Shown here in pieces: positions 8,891 to 17,138 of a stretch of DNA of 24,729 nucleotides. The position numbers and the translations under genes were made by a program. The notes below the pieces were generated by a model. That model made no database searches and had not been told where the DNA came from. It saw only the letters and a list, made by a program, of their open reading frames with translations. The stretch's first letter is position 1. Every line of letters begins with the position of its first letter. This DNA comes from Bacillota bacterium (GTDB lineage Bacteria > Bacillota > Clostridia > Lachnospirales > Lachnospiraceae). Where the stretch lies: the NCBI GenBank assembly GCA_023409535.1, contig JAEYGZ010000010.1:1-24729 (forward strand). Reading direction: 5' to 3'.

Positions 8891-11500
8891 CTATATCCTC
8901 CTCATGAACTCATCCAGGGTCCACGCGGGTGACCGATAGTCCACGATCCGCTGCCCCGACTTCTCCGGATCGCTGAGCCCCTCAGGAAGCACAACGATTC
9001 GAAGCGGCCCACTCGCGGGATTGATCCACGAGAGTCGGACAGCCTCCTCTTCGTCGACGATGATCAGGGTTGGCACCGCGAAGCTAACCTGCGGTACTGC
9101 GCTCCCGTCGATGGTGTCGACAATGACGAACCCTTCGCTTGCTGATTGGGCCGGCGTCTTCTTGATCACCGGAAGGGTCGCGAAAGCGGAACTCGCCAGG
9201 ATACCGCGGACGCCGCGGTAAACGGTTCGCTGAACAAGGCTCTTCAACTTCAGTCGGAGCGTGCCCGAGTATCCGACGATCACGACGTTTTCGCCCGCCG
9301 CGAGTTTCTTAAGCGTCGAGTCCACGCCTCGAGAGAGTTTCGGCATGGACGCGTCTGCGACAACCGGCTTAGCGGCGTCGTAACGAGGGCGGGACCGATG
9401 CTTCTCGGCGGGACAACCGGAACACGCAGGCACGAGGGACAGGTTGGCCTTGATGCGGCCGTGCGAGTGGAGGGAGTATTCGGAGGCGATCAAAGTAGCC
9501 CAGCACTCGGTCCGCCGAAGCAATTCGTTTATGCGTTTCTGTGATGCAAACTCCGCTGCGCGAATCGATTTACGTAATTCGTCAAGTCGTTTGTCGAAAG
9601 TCGGGCGGTCGAGGTTGATGTCGCTCGTGACCTTGACGCGAACTTGGACGTTGAAGCGGGACCACGCCTCCGAGCGTCGGCGCTCGAAAGCGACGTCGCT
9701 CTCGTTCTCTGAACGCTCAATCTCAGGTGGTTGCGCGGGCTCGACTGAAACGAGTCCCGCGCGCTCCATCAGCGTGAGTGTGTTGCGGTTCCAGAGTTGG
9801 TTACTTTCAGACTGGCACTCGAGGTGGGGAGGGACGGTCGATGTGTCGACAGTAAGCGTGCCGTCATCGCTCCCGTTATTCATCGGCATTTCCCGCATCG
9901 ACTTCCACCGATTCCACGCCTTGTCGCCACCGATGAGAATGGCGTTTTCTACAGATCGTCCTTGGGAGATGTCGTTCGGAGCAGTGAACCACACTGCGAC
10001 GGAGGCGTGTCCGTCGCGTCCGGCCCGCCCGACCTCTTGGTAGTAGCGATCTACGGAGGCGGGCACGCAGGCGTGGATCACGGTGCGCACGTCTGGTTGG
10101 TCGACGCCAAGTCCAAAGGCGCTCGTACCCACGACGATGTCGGTCTCCGTCGGCCTTCCGCTACCTGACCAGCGACTGAGGATGTTGAGTCGCTCAGGGC
10201 CGTCGATGTCGCCGTGGAACACGTCGATCCGTGCGAAGCCTGCTTCGCGCAGGCGGGCCGCGATCACCTCTGCGTCTTTCTTGCGGGTTGTGTAGATGAT
10301 GGCAGGCCGGGGGAGATGGTGCATTGCTTCCACGAGTCGGTCGAGTCGGACCTCGCTCGAAACACTCGCGGCGTGAAGGTATCGCAGTTCGGTACGAAGA
10401 AAAGCGGAGCCCACAAAGAGTGATTGGGATGTCCCATGAAAGAGAGTGTCGTTGAGTTCTAAAGCTTCTTCCGACAATGTGGCCGTCATGAGTATGACAT
10501 GAGGTTCCCGGGACCCAGCAGCGACCGCTAATGCACGCAACTCGCCGACGAGCGCACCTACAAGCTGGTACTCGGGGCGGAAGTCCAGCCCCCAAGCTTT
10601 AACGAGATGTGCTTCGTCAACGACGATGCTAGTGAGTCTGCCTAATGCCGCGAGGGCACGAAGCGGAGCAGCAAGGCCGCCGTTGACTATTGCCTCAGGT
10701 GAGGTGAAAACGACTCGTTGCGTGCCGGCACGAAGACGCTGGAGGATCAGCGGTTTCCCACCGTCGTTGCGGTCCCCGTAGTACGCCAACTCCGCGGGGA
10801 GGCCGGCGTTGGGAAACTGCCTACAGGTTGCGCGCTCCTGGTCAAGTGCCAGCGCGGTTGTCGGGACGACGACGACGGTGTTGCCGTCAGCGCGAAGCAG
10901 GCCGGGCGCGAGTCCGACGAGCGATTTGCCCGTTCCCGTCGGGAGAACGACATGCAGTGTTGATGAAGGATCGCCAAGTGTTGCGGTCCTTAATGCGGTG
11001 GCCTGCGTGCGCGACCGGTAATGGGTGAGCGTCGGAGCCAACGTCGACAGGGCTGGATCAATCGGTACGGGTGTGTCAGGGCGTGCGTACGTGGAAATCT
11101 CATCCCCGGTGGCCGTTCGAAGCGGGCCGGGACTGGCACATGCAACGTCGATCCAACGTGGGTCCCCATGAAGCCAGTCTGGAGCCCATCTGTCTGCCAG
11201 CGTGACAAAATGCTCTCTCAGTCCGAAACGCGTGCACGCCAGGTTGCTTTCTGCGAGACGCTCAACGCTGAGGCCTCGGTCCTCGAGTGGGAGTCGCAGT
11301 CGCGGCGACTGGACTGCTGCCACTTCCCGCTCGTGGCGCAGTACCTGTCCCAGCAATGCACCAATATCGCCGGAGATAACGTCACCTGGTTGTCGGGAAA
11401 ACCATGCATCGGCGAATCGGCGATGTGGACCTTCGAGTCCTTCGCTGGCCTCCTCAGATCCGTTGACGGCTTGTTGGAGTCGATCCAACTGCACGGTCAT
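8891..11500 (-). CDS. dpdF: DpdF-like RecQ-type DNA helicase
   Basis: 869 aa. After a ~180-residue N-terminal extension comes a RecQ-like helicase core: Walker A PTGTGKS at 187-193 (K192), DEAH at 295-298, the motif III segment MTATLS, and QEVGRAGRDG beginning at Q488 (motif VI, a RecQ hallmark). Farther on, a conserved-looking C...C-x2-C set (RTECWA, then ACSGCP) resembles the RecQ zinc-binding part. The C-terminal ~200 residues contain a GYSGTLRLKLKSLVQ segment and look phosphoribosyltransferase- or Rossmann-like, which is a tentative reading. DpdF is the RecQ-family member of the Dpd restriction set and presumably unwinds or translocates on unmodified DNA (inference). The ATG overlaps the dpdE stop as ATGA; only a weak GGATG-type ribosome site is present, so coupling to dpdE is likely. 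Confidence 0.8.
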   Translation of the reverse strand: MTVQLDRLQQAVNGSEEASEGLEGPHRRFADAWFSRQPGDVISGDIGALLGQVLRHEREVAAVQSPRLRLPLEDRGLSVERLAESNLACTRFGLREHFVTLADRWAPDWLHGDPRWIDVACASPGPLRTATGDEISTYARPDTPVPIDPALSTLAPTLTHYRSRTQATALRTATLGDPSSTLHVVLPTGTGKSLVGLAPGLLRADGNTVVVVPTTALALDQERATCRQFPNAGLPAELAYYGDRNDGGKPLILQRLRAGTQRVVFTSPEAIVNGGLAAPLRALAALGRLTSIVVDEAHLVKAWGLDFRPEYQLVGALVGELRALAVAAGSREPHVILMTATLSEEALELNDTLFHGTSQSLFVGSAFLRTELRYLHAASVSSEVRLDRLVEAMHHLPRPAIIYTTRKKDAEVIAARLREAGFARIDVFHGDIDGPERLNILSRWSGSGRPTETDIVVGTSAFGLGVDQPDVRTVIHACVPASVDRYYQEVGRAGRDGHASVAVWFTAPNDISQGRSVENAILIGGDKAWNRWKSMREMPMNNGSDDGTLTVDTSTVPPHLECQSESNQLWNRNTLTLMERAGLVSVEPAQPPEIERSENESDVAFERRRSEAWSRFNVQVRVKVTSDINLDRPTFDKRLDELRKSIRAAEFASQKRINELLRRTECWATLIASEYSLHSHGRIKANLSLVPACSGCPAEKHRSRPRYDAAKPVVADASMPKLSRGVDSTLKKLAAGENVVIVGYSGTLRLKLKSLVQRTVYRGVRGILASSAFATLPVIKKTPAQSASEGFVIVDTIDGSAVPQVSFAVPTLIIVDEEEAVRLSWINPASGPLRIVVLPEGLSDPEKSGQRIVDYRSPAWTLDEFMRRI
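8897..8902 (-). promoter_or_regulatory. Perfect Shine-Dalgarno for dpdG inside the end of dpdF
   Basis: AGGAGG on the minus strand is formed by two consecutive AGG arginine codons in the last residues of DpdF (MRRI). It stands 8 nt before the dpdG GTG and decides that start. It is at the only junction of the operon without an overlap. Confidence 0.8.
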
Positions 11501-14500
11501 ACGTCGTCATCCAATCGCAATTCCTCGCCTGCGATGATGACGATGCCTGTTGAGTCAAGACGCAGATTCGGTGTCCCGATCGCGTCGGCTAACGCTCGTC
11601 CTGCCTTGCGTTCCGCGGCAATCTCATTTTGTAGCTCAGCCCGTTCGGTGCCCGTTGCGCGCGCCGCACGTAGTTCAAGTTGCCTCATACGTTTTCGCGA
11701 GTCTGTGTCTGCATCGCTGAGACCTGTTGCGACAGCATCTGCGAACTCCGGGAGTTCTGCTACTAGATCCTGTGCGGTGGCTTCCGCCTGCCGCCAACGC
11801 TGATCCCAATCATTGTCTGGTATGTAGTTATACGCAGCTCGGATACGCGTGCGATTCAGGGCGAAGTCACCTCCGGAACTGCCCTGAGCGGGCTTCGCAT
11901 ACGGCGCTTCGAGCGTGGTCAGTCGGTCATCGTCTGTCACTTGCCGCCCTCGGTGATCAATCCAGATGGTTACGATCAGGGGCGGGAAGTGTCCATCGGC
12001 ACGATGGGTGAGGGTTGTGCTGACTACAGAGTCATCCGACAGCGCCGAGGACCGTGATTCCACTGCGAAGTCAAAGCGATACGCGATCTGAGTACCGTGG
12101 CCCCAGTCTGGGATCCAGCGCCACATGCCGAACGCGCGCCCACGGTCGTCATGCCAAAGGAAGTCTGACACTGCATCTACAAAGGGGTCACCGTATCGGA
12201 ATAGATGGGTGTCGGGATTACGCACAGCGAGTGAACGTATAAACGTTCCACTGTGGTCGCGCAGGGGAAGAAAGTCCCGTTCGAGGCGCTCGACTGACAC
12301 GAGAGGGATTTGAAGATCCCTCCCCTGAAGCCGTGATAATGCTTCGTACCTCCCTACCGCCGTCCGAGGGTCCCCGATCACCCGGAAGCGGAGGTTGCCG
12401 GGGGCGTAGTCCTCGGCAATCAAGGAGTGGGTGATCTTGCCAAAGGCGACCTCGTCGGTCTCGAACTCCTGCAGTTGGCGATAGACCGAACTGCGCTCCA
12501 TACCCGTCTCAAGACTGTCCAGCGCATCCTGCTCTCGGATTCGTTCTATTTCAGCTTCGAGCGTCGCTCTGACGTGCTCGACAACCGATTCGCGCCCTTG
12601 GATTCCGTTCCGTAGGAGGTGCTCCCATGCGAAATCCGTTGCTGCGTCGACTGCGAACTGCAAACTTGCAATTGATTCGGTGAAGACACCGAAGCCTTCA
12701 GCAAGGACGGCCGACCATACCGCGGCGAAGGTGTTACCGGAATCTGACTCCATCGCTGTGAGTGAATGCCAGGTACCTGCAGTCCCATCGATCTGCCATC
12801 GGTCGCAACGACCGATGCGTTGCTCGAGTCGGTTGGCCCGCGGCGGCAGTCCGATGTGGACGAGAAGATCTGCGAACTGGAAGTTGCGGCCCTCTTCAGC
12901 CGACGCATCAGCAATAAGGACAGCCGTGCTCTGCGTACTTTCAAATCTACGGATCGTGGCGTCGATACTAGTCGTCGAGTCCGTCGACCGATGCTCGAGG
13001 ACGGCTGAACTAGGAAGAAATTCTCGCAGTTCAGCGGCAAGATCAGTTACGAGGTCCGCAGTTGGGCAGAAGACGACGACCTTGTCTTTGGGGCCGAAGT
13101 GATAGGTCAGTGCATCCGCCATGGGACGCGCAACGTCCGATCGCCGGTTCCTGAAAGACAGGTCACGGGCGATGCGGTCAAGTGCGTCTTGCTCGCCGCG
13201 TGATCCTGCTGTTCGAGTGTTGGCCCACACCGCCAAGTGCTGTGGATCGAACGCTAAGCCGACGGCTTCTGAGAACTCGCGCGCCGCGTGACGGAGTCCG
13301 GCAGGGTCGTCCTCGTGCGCGGCGAGTACCTCCTGTCGCCAGATCTCCAGCAGTGCGGTCGATTCGGTCTGCAGGCTGGTTTCGATTGTGAGTTCCTGGG
13401 GAAGTGTTCGGCCCGTGACCCGGTAAGTGGCTTCCAGGGCGGAGGTGCGACGAGTTCGGAGCATTCGCCGGTGAACGCGGTAGATCTCGGCGACATGCAT
13501 TCGGATCGAGTCGATCGCGGTTCGGACTTCGTTGCGATCACCGACTTCGAGAGCGTCCAGTGCGCTCTGCAGCATCCTTTCGACGTCTGGGTCGTCGGGA
13601 AGCGCGTTGCGCAACTCGCTAAGCCGATTTCGAATCAGGATTGCGGGTAGTGTCGACTGAAGGCCAAGAAAGATGCGCCCAAGTCCAGATCGGGACGCCA
13701 AGCGATCGCGCAGTTGATCGACCGTAACGTTGACGTAGATCGTAGGGTCAAGGGTCTTGAGCATCTGCAGAAAGACTGGCTCATTGTTCAGCGCCGGGGT
13801 CGCCGACAGCAGCAGCAGTCTAGGTGTCTCGCGCGCCAGTTCAGTTAACTTGGTGTATCGCTCAGCCAGGTCGGGCCTCGCGCTCTCCGCAAGCGATGCA
13901 AGGGTGTGAGCCTCGTCGACGATCAACATGTCTGATGACGCCCAGGTCTCCGGTTCGTCGTTGCGTGAGAACCGAATGCCGGCATCCGGAAAGTCGAGAA
14001 TGAAGAATTTGTCGTTGAGTTCCTGCTTCCATTGTCCGATCAAGAAGGGTGGAAGGACGAATTGCACCGACAGTCTTGGGTTGTCGAGGAGAAGTTGGCG
14101 AAGAATGATGCCGGCCTCGATAGTCTTGCCCAACCCCACTTCGTCGGCCAGGAGGTAGCGCTGCACCGGGTCCTGCAATACGCGCCAGGCGGTCTCGAGT
14201 TGATGGTCGTGCAACTCGATCGCACTCGACAACGCCCCTCGCATGCCGCGGGAAGCCGAGCGTTGCCTCAGAATGGAGCGAAGGAACGGGCGCCGCAGGT
14301 CGGCGAGCAGAGGTGATTCTAGAAGTCCTCCCTCGGCGAATCCGACCGGGTCGACGAGTGGCCGAAACCACCTGATAAAAAGATCCTTCTCGGGCAAGAA
14401 CTGATCGGCGTCGTGCGACCGTACGAGAATGTCACCGTAACTGTTTGTCTCCAGAATCCGGCCGGAAAGCCACTGCCCGTCCCGCTGCCAGAACACCCGT

Positions 14501-14925
14501 GTCTCAGGCTTTAGTTCGAAGCGGCGGAGACTAGCTAGCGAATGTGTAATACGGTTCCGTTCGGTTCGATCCTGGCCGGGGGTGTCAAAATACTCGAGAA
14601 CAAGTCGGTCTCCGTCCCAACCGATGAATTTACCCGGACCAAAGCTATCCGTCGCAGAAATAAAGAAGTCACCATAACGAGTACGTTCTGTAATGTCGAT
14701 GCTAACTGCTCTGCTCTTAACCTTTGTCTGGTGGCTCGAATCTTGGGTAATTTTGCGTTTTCCAGTTGGCGGGAGTGTACCGTCTATGTTCAAAAGTCCT
14801 GTACAGGCAGGGAATCGTGAGCATCCCCAATAATCCGATCCTAGTAGTGGGCCGCGGCCAGCGGTACGGAGCGACATTGTCGACCCGCACTTCGGGCAGC
14901 GTACCTCGCTCGCCATTAGTTCCAC
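11497..14925 (-). CDS. dpdE: DpdE-like SNF2-family helicase with N-terminal topoisomerase-type zinc ribbon
   Basis: 1142 aa and first gene of the operon. Residues 10-41 form a topoisomerase-I-type zinc ribbon (C10-x2-C13 and C35-x5-C41, GCSRFPAC). Residues ~65-200 are beta-rich. The SNF2/RapA-like helicase core follows: DEVGLGKT (K267), VDEAH (D337), LLLSATPALNN, and QRIGRCDRW beginning at Q702 (motif VI of the SNF2/RapA type). A helical C-terminal region ends the protein. DpdE is the SNF2-type member of the Dpd restriction machinery. Start choice is open: GTG at 14925 (CAGGTG 6 nt upstream) or the in-frame ATG at 14916 (AGGTGG 5 nt upstream). A TAG lies directly before the GTG in the same frame, so the protein cannot start earlier. 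The operon promoter must lie in 14926-15477 but no convincing -35/-10 pair is visible. Confidence 0.8.
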   Translation of the reverse strand: MELMASEVRCPKCGSTMSLRTAGRGPLLGSDYWGCSRFPACTGLLNIDGTLPPTGKRKITQDSSHQTKVKSRAVSIDITERTRYGDFFISATDSFGPGKFIGWDGDRLVLEYFDTPGQDRTERNRITHSLASLRRFELKPETRVFWQRDGQWLSGRILETNSYGDILVRSHDADQFLPEKDLFIRWFRPLVDPVGFAEGGLLESPLLADLRRPFLRSILRQRSASRGMRGALSSAIELHDHQLETAWRVLQDPVQRYLLADEVGLGKTIEAGIILRQLLLDNPRLSVQFVLPPFLIGQWKQELNDKFFILDFPDAGIRFSRNDEPETWASSDMLIVDEAHTLASLAESARPDLAERYTKLTELARETPRLLLLSATPALNNEPVFLQMLKTLDPTIYVNVTVDQLRDRLASRSGLGRIFLGLQSTLPAILIRNRLSELRNALPDDPDVERMLQSALDALEVGDRNEVRTAIDSIRMHVAEIYRVHRRMLRTRRTSALEATYRVTGRTLPQELTIETSLQTESTALLEIWRQEVLAAHEDDPAGLRHAAREFSEAVGLAFDPQHLAVWANTRTAGSRGEQDALDRIARDLSFRNRRSDVARPMADALTYHFGPKDKVVVFCPTADLVTDLAAELREFLPSSAVLEHRSTDSTTSIDATIRRFESTQSTAVLIADASAEEGRNFQFADLLVHIGLPPRANRLEQRIGRCDRWQIDGTAGTWHSLTAMESDSGNTFAAVWSAVLAEGFGVFTESIASLQFAVDAATDFAWEHLLRNGIQGRESVVEHVRATLEAEIERIREQDALDSLETGMERSSVYRQLQEFETDEVAFGKITHSLIAEDYAPGNLRFRVIGDPRTAVGRYEALSRLQGRDLQIPLVSVERLERDFLPLRDHSGTFIRSLAVRNPDTHLFRYGDPFVDAVSDFLWHDDRGRAFGMWRWIPDWGHGTQIAYRFDFAVESRSSALSDDSVVSTTLTHRADGHFPPLIVTIWIDHRGRQVTDDDRLTTLEAPYAKPAQGSSGGDFALNRTRIRAAYNYIPDNDWDQRWRQAEATAQDLVAELPEFADAVATGLSDADTDSRKRMRQLELRAARATGTERAELQNEIAAERKAGRALADAIGTPNLRLDSTGIVIIAGEELRLDDDV

Positions 14926-15314
14926 CTAGAGCACCTGACGGTCACAGAAACCGACCGCCGCCCGGCACGTGTGGGTTTTGAATTGCTTAAACAACGAACT
15001 CACTTTCGGGGCACGAACTGGAATCTCGATGCCGGTTCCCAAAAGGGCTGCATCAAGGGCGGGGATTGAAATTGTCTGCCGTCGCCGGCGGCAGGGTTGG
15101 CCAACCTCCCACCGTGGTTTTGACATTGCGGGCATGTTACCTCGTCATCGCGTGCTGGGCGTTCAGGTCTTCATGACGACACACCGACGAGGCGCCAGTC
15201 ATTCACGTCGCCAACTGTGGTCCTGTTGCCCTCGCAACGGGTTGGTGGCGGTTGGCGAACCCGTCGATGTGCACGACTTGGCAAGCGAAGGCGCCTTTGA
15301 GTGGATCGATCCCG

Positions 15315-15326
15315 CGATCGCGATCG
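15315..15326. repeat. 12-bp perfect palindrome CGATCGCGATCG
   Basis: A perfect palindrome, made of two CGATCG copies, lies about 150 bp before the acyl-CoA synthetase start and about 390 bp before dpdE. It could be a regulator-binding site. GC-rich DNA gives such palindromes by chance fairly often. Confidence 0.3.
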
Positions 15327-15405
15327 TTGAGACCACCGTTGTAATAAACTCCAACTATGTAGCCTGACTTACTGCCTTCGTCCCCGATTCTGCATAATCG
15401 ACACC

Positions 15406-15419
15406 GTGACCGGAGTCAC
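15406..15419. promoter_or_regulatory. Inverted repeat GTGAC-N4-GTCAC, possible operator
   Basis: Perfect 5-bp arms separated by CGGA lie 58 bp before the acyl-CoA synthetase start and just after a CATAAT box. This is a fitting place for a repressor such as the TetR- or FadR-type regulators that often control acyl-CoA synthetase genes, but no regulator gene is adjacent. Confidence 0.35.
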
Positions 15420-15477
15420 TCCGCCGCCCTGAACCCAGGGCCACCACACCGAGCCACGCGAGCCACAGGAGCACCCC

Positions 15478-17100
15478 ATGCAGAGCACCATGCAAGACGC
15501 CCCGCTGCAGATTGCGCAGATCCTGCGCCACGGCAGCACGGTCCACGGCGACGCCGAGGTCGTGACCTGGACCGGAGACGGCTCGCGGCGTCGTAGCTAC
15601 GCCGACGTCGGACGACGCTGCGCGCAGTTGGCACACGCCCTGCGTGGACTCGGCATCGACGGCGACCAGCGCGTTGCGACCTTCATGTGGAACAACGCCG
15701 AGCACCTCGAGGCCTACCTGGCCGTGCCCTCGATGGGCGCGGTCCTGCACACCCTCAACATCCGACTCTTCCCCGAGCAACTGGTCCACGTGGCCAACCA
15801 CGCCGAGGACCAGGTCATCATCGTCGACGCGTCGCTGCTGCCCCTGCTCAACCCACAGCTCCCGCAGCTCAACACCGTCAAGCACATCATCGTCACCGGC
15901 GACTCCACCGCCGGCGTCGACGGTCCCGATGGCGTGCAGGTGCACTCCTACGAAGCTCTGATCGCCGAGCAGCCCGTCGAGTTCGACTGGCCCGAGGTCG
16001 ACGAGCGTTCCGCCGCTGCGATGTGTTACACGTCGGGCACCACCGGCGATCCGAAAGGTGTTGCCTACAGCCATCGTTCGATCTACCTGCACTCCATGCA
16101 GGTCTGCATGACCGACGGCCCCGGACTCAGCCAGGGCGACCGCGCACTCGCCGTCGTGCCGCAGTTCCACGCAATGTCATGGGGTCTGCCTTATGCGGCG
16201 TTCATGATCGGAGCGTCGCTCATCATGCCCGACCGCTTCCTGCAGCCCGAACCGCTCGCCGCGCTCATCGCCGCCGAACAGCCGACCACCGCCGCAGCCG
16301 TCCCGACCATCTGGCTCGGCCTGCACCAGTACCTCACCCAGCACCCGCAAGACATCTCCTCGCTGCGCGACGTGCTGATCGGCGGCTCCGCGGTGCCGCC
16401 GTCGTTGATGCACGTCTTCGAGGACGAGCACAACGTCGAGGTACTCCACGCCTGGGGCATGACCGAGACCTCACCGCTGGGCTCTGTCGCCCGACCGCCC
16501 GCCGGCAGCGAGGGGGATGAGCGGTGGCGCTACCGCTACACGCAGGGTCGATTCCCAGTCTCCGTACAGGCACGCCTCGTCGGCGACAACGGCGAAACCC
16601 TCCCCCACGACGGAAAAACCGTCGGCGAACTCGAGGTCCGCGGCCCGTGGATCACCGGCGCCTACTACGGTGTTGACGCTCCGGACAAGTTCGACGACGG
16701 CTGGCTGCGCACCGGCGACGTCGGCTCGATCACGCCCGACGGCTACCTCACGCTCACCGACCGCACGAAGGACATCATCAAGTCCGGCGGCGAGTGGATC
16801 TCCTCGGTCGACCTTGAGAACGCCGTCATGGGCCACCCCGACGTCCTCGAAGCAGCGGTCATCGGCGTCCCCGACCCGAAGTGGGACGAGCGACCCCTGG
16901 TCGCCGTGGTGCTGAGCGAGGGTTCCGACGCCACACCCGAGTCGCTGCGAGAGTTCTTGTCCGACAAAGTTGCCAAGTGGCAACTCCCCGAGAACTGGAC
17001 GATCATCCCCGAGGTCCCCAAGACCAGCGTCGGCAAGTTCGACAAGAAGCGGCTGCGGTCGACGTTCCACGACGGCGGGCTCGAGGTCACCCGACTGTGA
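15478..17100 (+). CDS. AMP-forming fatty-acid--CoA ligase (acyl-CoA synthetase)
   Basis: 540 aa, a usual length for the FadD/AlkK-type branch of the ANL adenylate-forming superfamily. It would activate a fatty acid with ATP to the acyl-AMP and then form the CoA thioester in the cytoplasm, feeding beta-oxidation or lipid synthesis. The P-loop YTSGTTGDPKG spans residues 184-194, the A5 motif reads WGMTETSP, the A7/A8 region reads GWLRTGDVG...DRTKDIIKSGGEWIS, and K520 in VGKFDKK is the expected catalytic lysine. All core motifs are intact. The ATG at 15478 has AGGAG 6 nt upstream. Codon use is strongly GC-rich at third positions, unlike the dpd operon, so it looks native. Chain-length preference cannot be read from the sequence. 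It is divergent from dpdE and convergent with the next gene. Confidence 0.9.
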   Translation: MQSTMQDAPLQIAQILRHGSTVHGDAEVVTWTGDGSRRRSYADVGRRCAQLAHALRGLGIDGDQRVATFMWNNAEHLEAYLAVPSMGAVLHTLNIRLFPEQLVHVANHAEDQVIIVDASLLPLLNPQLPQLNTVKHIIVTGDSTAGVDGPDGVQVHSYEALIAEQPVEFDWPEVDERSAAAMCYTSGTTGDPKGVAYSHRSIYLHSMQVCMTDGPGLSQGDRALAVVPQFHAMSWGLPYAAFMIGASLIMPDRFLQPEPLAALIAAEQPTTAAAVPTIWLGLHQYLTQHPQDISSLRDVLIGGSAVPPSLMHVFEDEHNVEVLHAWGMTETSPLGSVARPPAGSEGDERWRYRYTQGRFPVSVQARLVGDNGETLPHDGKTVGELEVRGPWITGAYYGVDAPDKFDDGWLRTGDVGSITPDGYLTLTDRTKDIIKSGGEWISSVDLENAVMGHPDVLEAAVIGVPDPKWDERPLVAVVLSEGSDATPESLREFLSDKVAKWQLPENWTIIPEVPKTSVGKFDKKRLRSTFHDGGLEVTRL

Positions 17101-17107
17101 AGGTGCG

Positions 17108-17138
17108 GGCCAGCGCGGTCTTTTCAGCTGCGCTGGCC
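17108..17138. terminator. Candidate bidirectional hairpin between convergent genes
   Basis: Arms GGCCAGCGC (17108-17116) and GCGCTGGCC (17130-17138) pair perfectly around a 13-nt loop, 8 nt after the acyl-CoA synthetase stop. The right arm lies within the last codons of the convergent gene. There is no T-tract after the stem, so it may only weakly terminate or mainly protect mRNA ends. Confidence 0.45.

Larger units (their letters stand above)
14926..15477. promoter_or_regulatory. Divergent intergenic region between dpdE and the acyl-CoA synthetase gene
   Basis: These 552 bp hold no convincing intact gene. They must contain the dpd operon promoter (leftward) and the acyl-CoA synthetase promoter (rightward). 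Visible items are a 12-bp palindrome at 15315-15326, an inverted repeat at 15406-15419, and a CATAAT box at 15393-15398 that could be a rightward -10 but lacks a good -35. On the minus strand, 15000-15134 reads as 44 codons beginning CPQCQNHGG, like a zinc-ribbon fragment, but with no start codon upstream before a stop; it may be a gene remnant or chance. Confidence 0.5.

Noticed and set aside
1..14925. BREX or DISARM system instead of Dpd
   Set aside because: There is no BrxC/PglX/PglZ-type set or DrmA/DrmB/DrmC with a methyltransferase; the order SNF2, RecQ, small protein, ATPase, small protein, giant helicase fits Dpd better.
14969..15367. 132-codon plus-strand frame in the dpdE/ligase intergenic region
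   Set aside because: No ribosome site, no recognisable domain and mixed composition; it overlaps the place where promoters are needed.
15355..16170. 271-codon minus-strand frame opposite the acyl-CoA synthetase
   Set aside because: Antisense shadow of a gene with intact ANL motifs; it resembles no protein family and has the usual GC-rich antisense openness.
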